DNA from: Zoroaster sp. YZ-2022
Lineage: Eukaryota; Echinodermata; Asteroidea; Forcipulatida; Zoroasteridae
Length of the DNA stretch: 64,000 nucleotides
Direction: 5' to 3'
Assembly: GCA_029582265.1 (NCBI GenBank)
Contig: CM055816.1
Coordinates: 90,983,204 to 91,047,203 of the forward strand
In this document: in pieces, positions 21,552 through 30,800 of the stretch
Numbering within the stretch: the first letter of the stretch is position 1
Layout of the letters: each line of letters starts with the position of its first letter
Program-made: the position numbers and the translations under genes
Notes under the pieces: generated by a model
Told to the model about the DNA's origin: nothing
Database searches by the model: none
The model's input: only the letters and a program-made list of their open reading frames with translations

Positions 21552-21717
21552 CTAATCCAGTGGTGGATATGAAAATCCTTTGTACTGTCCATCAGGGTTT
21601 GGGAACGTCCTGCGGATTGCGTCCATTACACATGATGGCAGTGGCACCCGGTTGAAACGGCCAAGATAACCCCAACACCACCTCACCACTTGCCGATATG
21701 CAACATGGCGATATTTT
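21552..21717 (-). CDS. P2X7-ballast-like gene, exon 3
   Basis: The acceptor on the minus strand is a long T run followed by TACAG. The exon encodes KYRHVAYRQVVRWCWGYLG, then RVPLPSCVMDAIRRTFPNPD and GQYKGFSYPPLD, then stop TAG. The AYR, LPSC, IR-x-x-FP and GQY-x-GF motifs match the end of the cytoplasmic ballast domain of vertebrate P2X7 receptors and its invertebrate relatives (family knowledge). Exon lengths 281, 240 and 166 sum to 687, exactly 229 codons including stop. Confidence 0.85.
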
Positions 21718-22102
21718 CTGTAAAAAAAAAAAAAAAAGTCAGACCAAATTATAAACATAAGATTTGTGATTTGCATGGTGGAGTATCGATATTGTTTACG
21801 TTAACACCATGTGAAACTGAAATTCTATAAAACTATAACCATACCAAAAGGCAATCATGATCAAAAGTAAACAATTACATACATGTAATGCATGTACAAT
21901 AAGATATAGATGCACGTGGGTCAACCAAGGTCATATTCAGTTGTGTGCGGTTACTCTGAAGTAAACACCGGTGCTCATTCTGGTCAATCAAAAGTAATCT
22001 GCTTGATATGCAGATCATTCAAAACTGATATTGCTCTAAAATATTAATTGAAATTGATGGTACATTCGCTTTGTACATTCAGTCAACACTCAAATCACTT
22101 AC

Positions 22103-22342
22103 TGGTCAAGCGTTCCTTCAACTGCATCTCTGCCATAGTATGCTCTGTACTGAAGATTCGCTGTTGCAAGCACTCCTGGGTGGAGGCAGATCGCATCAAA
22201 CCAATCATGGATGGTAAGGCACTGGTTGGGATCATCCACGTTGATGTCCAGCTGCCGCATCATGTTCTCTGTCTTCTCAACTTCTTTGCAACATATACAG
22301 TTTGCGAGCAAAGGCTGAAGAACACAATGTCTACACGAACAC
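22103..22342 (-). CDS. P2X7-ballast-like gene, exon 2
   Basis: The acceptor is GTAATAG and the donor GTAAGT. Together with the last bases of exon 1 it opens with a D-W-C-x-C-x-x-C motif. It continues LANCICCKEVEKTENMM, carrying further cysteines that would bind zinc, then CLTIHDWFDAICLHPGVL and LQYRAYYG. This cysteine-rich block is the core of the ballast fold. Like the other exons it has no internal stop. The gene has no transmembrane segments, so it is not a P2X channel but a stand-alone ballast protein, probably soluble. Confidence 0.87.
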
Positions 22343-22874
22343 CTATTACAAAAAAAAAACAAGTTTGGAAAATATAATTTTAGTAACTTTGTCATTGGGG
22401 TTGCACTACTTAAAAATTGATCTTGAAATACATCCCCATGAACTGATCAAGGACAGGTACATCACGAAGGAATACATTTTCCATGGGCAGATCAAACATT
22501 TTTATTGTGCGGGGGCTACAACCTTTGATTTGAAGGGAAAGACTAAATGTCAATTATGCTTAAAGCATGATGGTAAAAGATCATGATTTTATTTGAATTT
22601 TGAGCAGTGATTACTTTCCCATCATGTCTTCATAAATACTGGCTAATATTGCCAACAAATCATAAAACGCAAGACATAGTAATTACCCCCAAATTTCCAC
22701 TGTACATGTATTGTACACATGTACATGTACTACTACATTATGTACCTTGGGTCTCCATCATGTTCGTTCATGTTTTTGTTAAGTATAGCCTACAACTATT
22801 TTTGTACAGCAGAAACGAATTGATCAAACGAACTTCATTCAGTATTTCATTCATGAATCATTTTGTGGGCTTAC

Positions 22875-23155
22875 CAGTCTGTGTTTAGCCGTCTATCATC
22901 AGGATTTGGTTCGTCGTCTTCGGCCTGACGATCACCGTCACCGGGCTGGTCAACTGCAGGCGCCGCAAGTGGCTCGAACCGGTATGGTTCAGCGCCACGT
23001 ACTTCGACTTCTTCGTCATCGTCTTCGCCTTCTCTCTCGTCTGGGGAGCTCCCCTCATCGCTAGAGCTGACATCACTATCCTCAGAAGTGCCTATATGAA
23101 ACTCCTCTTCCTTATCTATACTGTGATCTTCCCAATATTCGCTGCTATCGGACAT
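22875..23155 (-). CDS. P2X7-ballast-like gene, exon 1 with start codon
   Basis: The start is placed at MSDSSEYWEDHS (codon at 23153-23155). A longer frame upstream lacks similarity and crosses what should be 5-prime UTR. The exon encodes an acidic serine-rich leader (long Asp/Glu runs), then GAEPYRFEPLAAPA, the PY-x-FEP motif that precedes the cysteine block in invertebrate ballast proteins, and ends NTDW at the donor GTAAGC. The splice to exon 2 restores the W-C-x-C motif, which supports both borders. The predicted protein is 228 residues. The start codon is 333 bases inside the right terminus of the TTAA element. Confidence 0.82.
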
Positions 23156-23473
23156 TTTCGCTGTTTTTCGGTCTAGAAGATGTCGCTTGTCCGCTGTTGT
23201 TCCGCATTGCATGTATGGTAAATGCATACAGTACACGATCGACTGTTGTGCGTGGGGGTAACAAAGCGTCATGGGTGCTACGTCACACACGAAGTATGAA
23301 TTATTCATGAGTTGAGGGCTTTTGGTGAAACTGGGCTTTTCTGGGTCGTAGAACGCCGATCAAATTGATTTTTTTTTGCATGAAGGAACAAGTTTGATTG
23401 AATAATAATAATATGTTAGTAATCATTACACATTTCTCGAACGAAAACAGCAACACAGCACTTATCATTATTC

Positions 23474-23488
23474 CGTTGTAGTCAATCT
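23474..23488 (-). repeat. Right terminal inverted repeat of the Kolobok-like element
   Basis: CGTTGTAGTCAATCT, followed by TTAA at 23489-23492. Its reverse complement pairs with the left terminus at 20041-20055. Confidence 0.85.
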
Positions 23489-23492
23489 TTAA

Positions 23493-24819
23493 ATGTTTAG
23501 ATAAATCCGACGGATACCGGGCGGTCGAGTCTGATACTCATTTTGTGCATGTGAATAGCCGCCAGATTGTAATCATCAAAAATCTTGAAATTAGCAAAAG
23601 ATGGGTTCGCGGTTGCTTTACGGATACATTGTTCATCTTTTTCATCGTTACACTTCATTAGATTCACGTTGACTCGATTTCGTAAATTTTCCATCGTTTT
23701 TCCATAAACGGAATTATTCATGAGCTTGTACAAATCTTTTTCAAAATCTGACTCGGCATTTTTTCTCAAACTCGTATTTAAATCTATATAAGACTTCATC
23801 CACGGTTTTTGATTGAATTTTAAAACGCAAGGAATTTTCGTTAAATTCATACCGAGCGATAAATACAGTTGTAGATTGCCATAATGAAGGACCTATTTTA
23901 ATTTGTTATTCAAATTGGGATTTTTTTTTTTTTACTTGGGGGCGGGTCTGTCTTTCAATAGTTTAAGCTGCTAGGGAGACATCCATTCCTTGGGAATTTC
24001 CAACTTTTCTGGCGCGAGTGGAAATGCGTTGTGAAGATTGTGTAATTCTTTAGGATATTCAAGATCAACTTCTAAATTGTACCCCTTACTCGATTCTGGC
24101 GAGATTGATTCAAACCTCGTTGAAAGTATTTCATCTTCAGTTAACCATTCAAATTTTCCCGTTGGAAGGTATTGACTCATCGCCCACCCGTAAATGTTAT
24201 TCGCGTCGAGGTATAGGACGTAATTTTTAGGTTTAGATGGGTCGTAATTTGGGAGGTAGGGATTGTTTGCCTTGGCGTATCTCTCGCTCACCATCGACGT
24301 CCCTCCCCGTTTACCCTTTTCTATAAATAAATGCATGTCGTAATCCATCAACAACTCTAAACGCACGTTCGAATGTTTCAACAGAGCGTCTCAGCTCAAG
24401 CCGGGACCTGTGTAATAATGAGCGGGATCTAACCCGTACTGTTTCATGCAAGTTTTACGAAAAATTTCAAAGACGTCCGTTAATAATAAAGTATCCGTAC
24501 GAACATAGAGGTCGTGATAATCCCCTAGATTTTTATATTCAAACCTTTTCCAAACGTTCTGAGCGTGCAAATATTGCTCATCCGTAATGCCTTCATCGTT
24601 CAAACTACTATAAAATGCTTCTATAAAAGAAAATTATCCATGTACTCGTAGGGATAAATACCTTTATTTAAAAGAAGCTTAATCTTGTTTGGATTTGGTT
24701 CGTACTCTTTAGTGATTAGTAAAGAATCGGGTTTGTTTAATTTCACGAGTTTATCTAGTGAAGCCAGTAACAATTGAGCGCTGTCGATAAATCGTAGTTG
24801 CCCGATTGAAAAAGAAATA
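23493..24819 (-). pseudogene. Polinton-1 polymerase: exonuclease III motif, palm motifs A and B
   Basis: Reading right to left on the minus strand: a MEKY-adjacent segment near 24815, then ISFSIGQLRFIDSA, then YLHAQNVWKRFEYKNLGDYH and YVRTDTLLLTDVFEIFR (the Y-x-x-x-D exonuclease III type motif). Then PKNYVLYLDANNIYGWAM follows (palm motif A, D and Y-G), then FEKDLYKLMNNSVYGKTMEN (palm motif B, K-x6-Y-G). These motifs together identify the protein-primed family-B polymerase of Polintons. Frame changes at about 24385, 23880 and 24610 show decay. Confidence 0.9.
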
Positions 24820-25081
24820 TACGCTCACTGGCCATAAGTATTGCAACACACGCACCAAAGTTCAGTTTGGAGAACTGTGTTACAATAATTAATTTTATTT
24901 TATTTACACTACTTAAGACTTCTTGAAAGTGCCTGTGTTTTGAAGTCAATGTTCTTTTTACTGTTCTTGCTCGGAAATTATGTAATACACGATTGATGAA
25001 ATCAGATTAAATGATCATCTCACCTGTTACTGTAAACTGCTAATTTTAAGCATGTTGCAATACTTTTGGCCAGTGAGTGTA
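24820..25081. mobile_element. Mariner-type MITE, 258 bp
   Basis: TA dinucleotides at 24820-24821 and 25080-25081 enclose inverted termini. The left reads CGCTCACTGGCCATAAGTAT followed by TGCAACA. The right, reverse-complemented, reads CACTCACTGGCCAAAAGTAT followed by TGCAACA. TA duplication, long similar termini and no coding capacity are typical of Tc1/mariner-derived MITEs. It interrupts the Polinton polymerase within its exonuclease region. Confidence 0.9.
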
Positions 25082-25538
25082 CTTTTCCATGTTGTTTGGG
25101 ATACACTTTAGCTTTCCTTTTGTTTGACTCGTAGCTTGCATGATGAGATGAGAGTCGTATCCTCGCAAATAATGGAATACCACCGGAATAGGCGTTTTGT
25201 CTGGTTTTATGCTCAGTTTTAAATTACAGTAATTATGCGCCGCTCCTCGATATTTTCCAGTCATGTGACAATGATCGCGTACTTTTTTATACTTATCACG
25301 TAACTGGAAAATATTATTTTCACATCGTCTTTTGTCATAAATCTTTTTTCACAAATCCAACACTTTCTGGATTTTTCAATTTTTTAATATCGTTCATTGT
25401 CATAAACATTTTAATTAAAAAAATAAAATGTCGTTGATGGACTGTACTTTAGTATTGCCTCCAAAAAGTGTTTGGAGGCATCTTTTTTCCCTATATAACT
25501 TGGGTGGTTGAGTTTGACCGTCGCATCTAACGACTATG
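25080..25538 (-). pseudogene. Polinton-1 polymerase: zinc and exonuclease II region
   Basis: Minus-strand pieces read AYIVVRCDGQTQPPKLYRE, then an NDIKK...CWICEK-like zinc-binding stretch near 25350. GKYRGAAHNYCNLKL follows, then PVVFHYLRGYDSHLIMQ (exonuclease II type, with the Gly-Tyr-Asp-Ser-His), then CIPNNMEKY at the MITE border. The right end stops exactly at the TACGC target duplication of Gypsy-2, and the preceding part of the protein is found beyond it at 41810. Confidence 0.85.
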
Positions 25539-25543
25539 TACGC

Positions 25544-25557
25544 TGTCACAGTGAAAC
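25544..25557 (+). repeat. Remnant of the Gypsy-2 5-prime LTR (14 bases)
   Basis: TGTCACAGTGAAAC is identical to the first 14 bases of the 3-prime LTR at 39853 and directly follows the TACGC duplication. The sequence then passes straight into gag. The rest of the LTR, primer site and leader are missing, so this copy has no promoter LTR. Confidence 0.75.
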
Positions 25558-25569
25558 TGAGGATGGATT

Positions 25570-26195
25570 CCGAGCAAATTTCGTGCATCAAAACCAGAAC
25601 AAGTAGAATCAGCCATTCAATTTTCTGCACGTTTAGAAAACTATTTTGACAGATGGATACATTTGTCGGAAATAAAGAAAACCTATGACAGCCTGAAGAA
25701 TTTAATTTTGAAAGAACAGTTCATTAATGGTTGTAGTCAGGATCTTGCAATTTTCCTAAAGGAAAGGAAACCAGCTACCCTAGATGATATGGCTAAGTTG
25801 GCAGAAAAATTCATTGAAGCAAGAGGCACAACGTTTGGAAGGATCAACCAACAGACACGTTTGAGCGAGAAGAAACAGTTGTTACAACCATCGCAGAACA
25901 GATTTAGAAAACCTGACCCTTCCAATACATTCCAGCAGCGAGATCGAAAACACCAAGCAGTTACCATATTCGTAACCAGCAATTCAAGTTTCGACCCACC
26001 GCTGAACGTATTTGCTACATCTGTCATAAGAAAGGGCACATTGCCAGAGATTGCAGATATCGACCATCCCAGATGACCAAAGCATCCAGTATGTTGATAG
26101 AGGGACCAAATAATCAGGTTCAACAAGTCAACATGAAAGAAACTCTGAGAAAAGACACAGCAGATGCAGCAGAGGATAAGTATCTCACAGGGTAA
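25570..26195 (+). pseudogene. Gypsy-2 Gag
   Basis: The frame reads KFRASKPEQVESAIQFSARL and then ENYFDRW, continuing through KNLILKEQFINGCSQDLAIF and ATLDDMAKLAEKFIEARG, a SCAN/capsid-like segment of this gypsy group. After a one-base shift near 25970 comes a CCHC zinc knuckle, CYICHKKGHIARDC. It would package element RNA in particles. A start codon is not certain because the leader is deleted. Confidence 0.75.
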
Positions 26196-26237
26196 GTGTT
26201 CATGTCGTTGTCAAGAACCAACTGAAACTGTTGCTTT

Positions 26238-26711
26238 ATGGTTACCAATAATGCAAATGAACTAGAGGATTGTTGTCGACAGGACGACCATGTTACTTTA
26301 CAGTGCGGTCATACACTTCCTATTATGAGTGCAGCATGTCGTGACCGAAAGCATTCTGGTATGCCGGTTATGACAGGTTTAATAGGTGACACAAAAGTAT
26401 CAGTCCTTAGAGACAGTGGGTGTAGTGGGATTGTTGTACGTCGTAGCTTAATTTCTGATGATCAGCTAACGGGAGAACATAGAGTTTGTGTTTTGATTGA
26501 TGGTACAGTGAGGAAAGTACCTGTTGCTAATATTAATGTTAACACTCCTTTCTTTGCTGGTAGCGTAGAAGCCTTGTGTATGCAGAAACCTGTGTATGAT
26601 CTTATCCTGGGTAATATTGCAGGGGTTCGTGAACCTTCTGATCCCGATCCTGACAGGAAGGGAAAACAAAGACTATATCTAACATTGAATGCATCCCAGA
26701 AACTACCTTAG
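26238..26711 (+). CDS. Gypsy-2 aspartic protease
   Basis: This 157-codon frame contains TGLIGDTKVSVLRDSGCSGI, with D-S-G-C-S-G in place of the usual D-T-G, and later KPVYDLILGNIAGV, the paired I-L-G-N strand of retropepsins. The DSGCSG variant is common in this clade of invertebrate gypsy elements. The frame continues, with a shift, to a TAKELQVE segment that ends at the Helentron cluster border at 26820. Confidence 0.8.
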   Translation: MVTNNANELEDCCRQDDHVTLQCGHTLPIMSAACRDRKHSGMPVMTGLIGDTKVSVLRDSGCSGIVVRRSLISDDQLTGEHRVCVLIDGTVRKVPVANINVNTPFFAGSVEALCMQKPVYDLILGNIAGVREPSDPDPDRKGKQRLYLTLNASQKLP

Positions 26712-26820
26712 CTATTCAAACTGGAGCCCAAAAACAGAGAGAGAGAGCAAGCCTAGACAACATCTAAAGGTACCTAGAAGTATTACCGAGATTGTAACTG
26801 CCAAAGAACTACAAGTTGAA

Positions 26821-27922
26821 CTAGACGGCAGTGTTTGTGATAATACAAACACATAGGTGTTCGAGTTTTGTCAGGGCAGTGATGACGACGTCAGAATGTT
26901 TTTAAAAGAAACTTTGCATCATTATTTGTTTTAATATTAAACTTTGACTTCCGGTTTAGACAGGAAGTAAAGGTCAAATTGGGGTCATGTTTTTGTAAAC
27001 ATTTTTGACAATTAACAATCTGTACAATAGTGCAAAAACTGTGAATTTACCTCTTGTGGTTGCTGAGATATGATTATTAAAAATATTAAACTTTGACTTC
27101 CGGTTTGGACAGGAAGTAAGGTCCAATTGGGGTCACCTTTGTGTAAATATTTTTCCACAATTAACAATCTATACAGTGGTACAAAAATTGCGAATTTACC
27201 TTTTGTGGTTGTTGAGATATGATTTTTAAATATTAAACTTTGATTTATTGTAATTCGATATCTGATGACCTAATCATGACGTCACAAATTATGTTTCTTC
27301 TACGTGTTAAGTTTTAAGTATATGCCAAGTTTCAAGTTCATGTGAAGTTTGCAAGTATGTGTTTTGTAGACAATCGTTTTGCCGATGAGGGCGACAATCC
27401 ATATTAGCGTTCCGATCCGCCGGCCGGACTGTTTTCTATTTGTACAATAGTGCAAAACTGTGAATTTACCTCTTTTCAGAATAAATAGATTATGCTGACA
27501 TAAAAGAAACCTAAAAAGGTTTTAGTCAATCACATAATACATGTTGCGAAACGAATTGATCAGAAACACAATTTTTGAGGGTCAATTGCATTTCCGAAGC
27601 GTAAACGCTCAATTCCTTAAACATGCATACATAATGAGCACGACCAGAGCTGATTTAGATTCACCAACAGAGGGCGCACTTTTTAGCGTTGAAACAGCCG
27701 TGTAGACTTTGATTTTCAACGTAATCGAAACGTTTTAACTTATAAAGAATTCTTTATCGTAATTCGATATCTGATGACCTAATAATGACGTTACAAATTA
27801 TGTTTCATCTACGTGTTATGTTCTAAGTATATGCCAAGTTTCAAGTTCATATGAAGTTTGCAAGTACGTGTTTTTTTGTAGACAATCGATCCGGAAAAGA
27901 AGAAGAAGAAGAAGGAGAAGAA
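26821..27922 (-). repeat. Helentron-like copy A
   Basis: It has a terminal hairpin (GTGTTTGT...ACAAACAC), two full and partial core units from about 26930, and two tail-like segments: one at 27260-27440 with GATCCGCCGGCCGGACTG, and one at 27600-27900. It appears to be a fusion of two copies. Confidence 0.7.
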
Positions 27923-29250
27923 CTAGATGGCAGTGTTTGTGATAATACAAACACATAGGTGTTCGAGTTTTGTCAGGGCAGTGATGACGACGTCAGAATG
28001 TTTTTAAAAGAAACTTTGCATCATTATTTGTTATATTAAACTTTGACTTCCGGTTTAGACAGTAAGTAAAGGTCAAATTGGGTCATGTTTTTGTAAACAT
28101 TTTTGACAATTAACAATCTGTACAATAGTGGAAAGATTGTGAATTTACCCCTTGTGGTTGTTGAGATATGAATTTTTAAAATATTAAACTTTGACTTCCG
28201 GTTTGGACAGGAAGTAAGGTCAAATTAGTCACCTTTGTGTAGATATTTTTCGACAATTAACAGTCTATACAATGGTACACAAAATGTCAATTTACCTCTT
28301 GTGGTTGTTGAGATATGATTTTTAATATTAAACTTTGACTTCCGGTTTGGACAGGAAGTAAGGTCAAATTGGGGTCACCTTTTGTAAATATTTATTGACA
28401 ATTAACGATCTGTGCAATGGTACAAAAATTGTGAATTTACCTCTTGTAGTTGTTGAGATATGATTTTTAAATATTAAACTTTGACTTCCGGTTTGGACAG
28501 GAAGTAAGGTCAAATTGGATCACCTTTGTGTAAATATTTTTCGACAATTAACAATCTATACAATGATACAAAAATGTCAATTTACCTCTTGTGGTTGTGG
28601 AGATATGATTTTTTAACATTAAACTTTGACTTGGTTTGGACAGGAAGTAAGGTCAAATTAGGGGTCACCTTTGTGTAAATATTTTTGACAATTAACAATC
28701 TATACAATGATACAACAAATTTCAATTTACCTCTTGTGGTTGTGGAGATATGATTTTTTAAACATTAAACTTTGACTTCCGGTTTGGACAGGAAGTAAGG
28801 TCAAATTAGTCACCTTTGTGTAAATAATTTTTGACAATTAACAATCTGTACAATGGTGCAAAACTGTCAATTTACCTGTTGTGGTTGTTGAGATATGATT
28901 TTTACGTGCATACATAATTAGCACGACCAGAGCTGATTTACATTCACCAAATTACGTGCATACATAATGAGCACGACCAGAGCTGATTTACATTCACCAA
29001 CAGAGGGCGCACTTTTTTAGCGTTGAAAAAGCCGTGTAGTCTTTCATTTGCAACGTAATCAAAACGTTTTAACTAATAAAGTATGATTGATCGAAATTCG
29101 ATATCTGATGACCTAATAATGACGTCACAAATTATGTTTCATCTACGTGTTATGTTCTAAGTATGTGCCAAGTTTCAAGTTCATATGAAGTTTGCAAGTA
29201 TGTGTTTTTTTGTAGACAATCGATCCGGAAAAGAAGAAGAAGAAGAAGAA
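27923..29250 (-). repeat. Helentron-like copy B
   Basis: About six core units of 145-150 bases each (TATTAAACTTTGACTTCCGG...AGGAAGTAAGGTCAAATT), a doubled ACGTGCATACATAAT...AGCACGACCAGAGCTG segment, the tail, and (GAA)n. Confidence 0.75.
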
Positions 29251-30800
29251 CTAGATATAAGTTTTTGTCATAACAAAAACAAGGTGTTCGGTTGAAGTTA
29301 AAATGGTTACGTCATAAATTCGAAGTGTTGGAGAAGTCAAATGTTAACGTCTGTTGAAGTTCTCGCGAGAAGTTTATTTGAATACAATACAATACTGAAT
29401 TTAGAAATTATTTTAATATTAAACTTTGACTTCCGGTTTGGACAGGAAGTAAGGTCAAATTAATCACCTTTGTGTAAATACTTTTGACAATTAACAATAT
29501 GTACAATGGTACAAAAATGTCAATTTACCTCCTGTGGTTGTTGAGATATGATTTTTTTAAATATTAAACTTTCACTTCCGGTTTGGACAGGAAGTAAGGT
29601 CAAATTGGGGTATAAATATTTTTTGACAATTAACGATCTGTATAATGGTACCAAATTTGTGAATTTACCTCTTGTGGTTGTTGAGATATGATTTTTTGAA
29701 AATATTAAACTTTGACTTCCGGTTTGGACAGGAAGTAAGGTCAAATTGGGGTCACCTTTTTGTAAATATTTTTTGACAATTAACGATCTGTGTAATGGTA
29801 CAAAAATTGTGAATTTACCTCTTGTAGTTGTTGAGATATGATTTTTTTAAATATTAAACTTTGACTTCCGGTTTGGACAGGAAGTAAGGTCAAATTGGGA
29901 TCACCTTTGTGTAAATATTTTTCGACAATTAACAATCTATACAATGATACAAAAAATGTCAATTTACCTCTTGTGGTTGTGGAGATATGATTTTGTTAAA
30001 CATTAAACTTTGACTTCCGGTTTGGACAGGAAGTAAGGTCAAATTAGGTCACCTTTGTGTAAATATTTTTGACAATTAACAATCTATACAATGATACAAA
30101 AATGTCAATTTACCTCTTGTGGTTGTGGAGATAATATGATTTTTAAACATTAAACTTTGACTTCCGGTTTGGACAGGAAGTAAGGTCAAATTAGGGGTCA
30201 CCTTTGTGTAAATATTTTTGACAATTAACAATCTATACAATGATACAAAAAATTTCAATTTACCCTTGTGGTTGTGGAGATATGATTTTTTAAACATTAA
30301 ACTTTGACTTCCGGTTTGGACAGGAAGTAAGGTCAAATTGGGGTCACCTTTGTGTAAATAATTTTGACAATTAACAATCTGTACAATGGTGCAAAAACTG
30401 TCAATTTACCTGTTGTGGTTGTTCAGATATGATTTTTACGTGCATACATAATTAGCACGACCAGAGCTGATTTACATTCACCAAATTACGTGCATACATA
30501 ATGAGCACGACCAGAGCTGATTTACATTCACCAACAGAGGGCGCACTTTTTTAGCGTTGAAAAAGCCGTGTAGTCTTTCATTTGCAACGTAATCAAAACG
30601 TTTTAACTAATAAAGTATGATTGATCGAAATTCGATATCTGATGACCTAATAATGACGTCACAAATTATGTTTCATCTACGTGTTATGTTCTAAGTATGT
30701 GCCAAGTTTCAAGTTCATATGAAGTTTGCAAGTATGTGTTTTTTTGTAGACAATCTATCCGGAAAAGAAGAAGAAGAAGGAGAAGAAAAATTAAAAAAAA
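29251..30800 (-). repeat. Helentron-like copy C
   Basis: It starts CTAGATATAAG with hairpin GTTTTTGT...ACAAAAAC, and has about seven core units from 29412. From 30000 onward it is nearly identical to copy B, including the doubled GCATACATAAT segment. This points to a recent duplication or a shared master copy. Confidence 0.75.

Larger units (their letters stand above)
20037..23492. mobile_element. Kolobok-like DNA transposon with TTAA duplication, carrying THAP and P2X7-ballast genes
   Basis: TTAA occurs at 20037-20040 and 23489-23492. Immediately inside are inverted termini: AGACGGACTACAACG on the left, and on the right a sequence whose reverse complement is AGATTGACTACAACG, 13 of 15 identical. 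Both flanks are the same polymerase gene, interrupted between palm motifs B and C. The reading frame just outside the right TTAA runs into the frame beginning at the left TTAA when one TTAA copy is kept. TTAA duplication plus a THAP domain is the combination known for the Kolobok superfamily (piggyBac also uses TTAA but lacks THAP). No full transposase is present, so the 3.45-kb unit would be non-autonomous. Confidence 0.85.

Noticed and set aside
20037..23492. piggyBac as the identity of the TTAA element
   Set aside because: piggyBac also duplicates TTAA but has different termini (CCY...GGG) and no THAP domain. The termini here begin AGA and a THAP frame is present, which fits Kolobok better.
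29520..30336. Minus-strand frames with repeated LTLLPVQTGSQSLIF
   Set aside because: They arise from the tandem core of the Helentron-like elements and break at each unit. No start context or domain is present.
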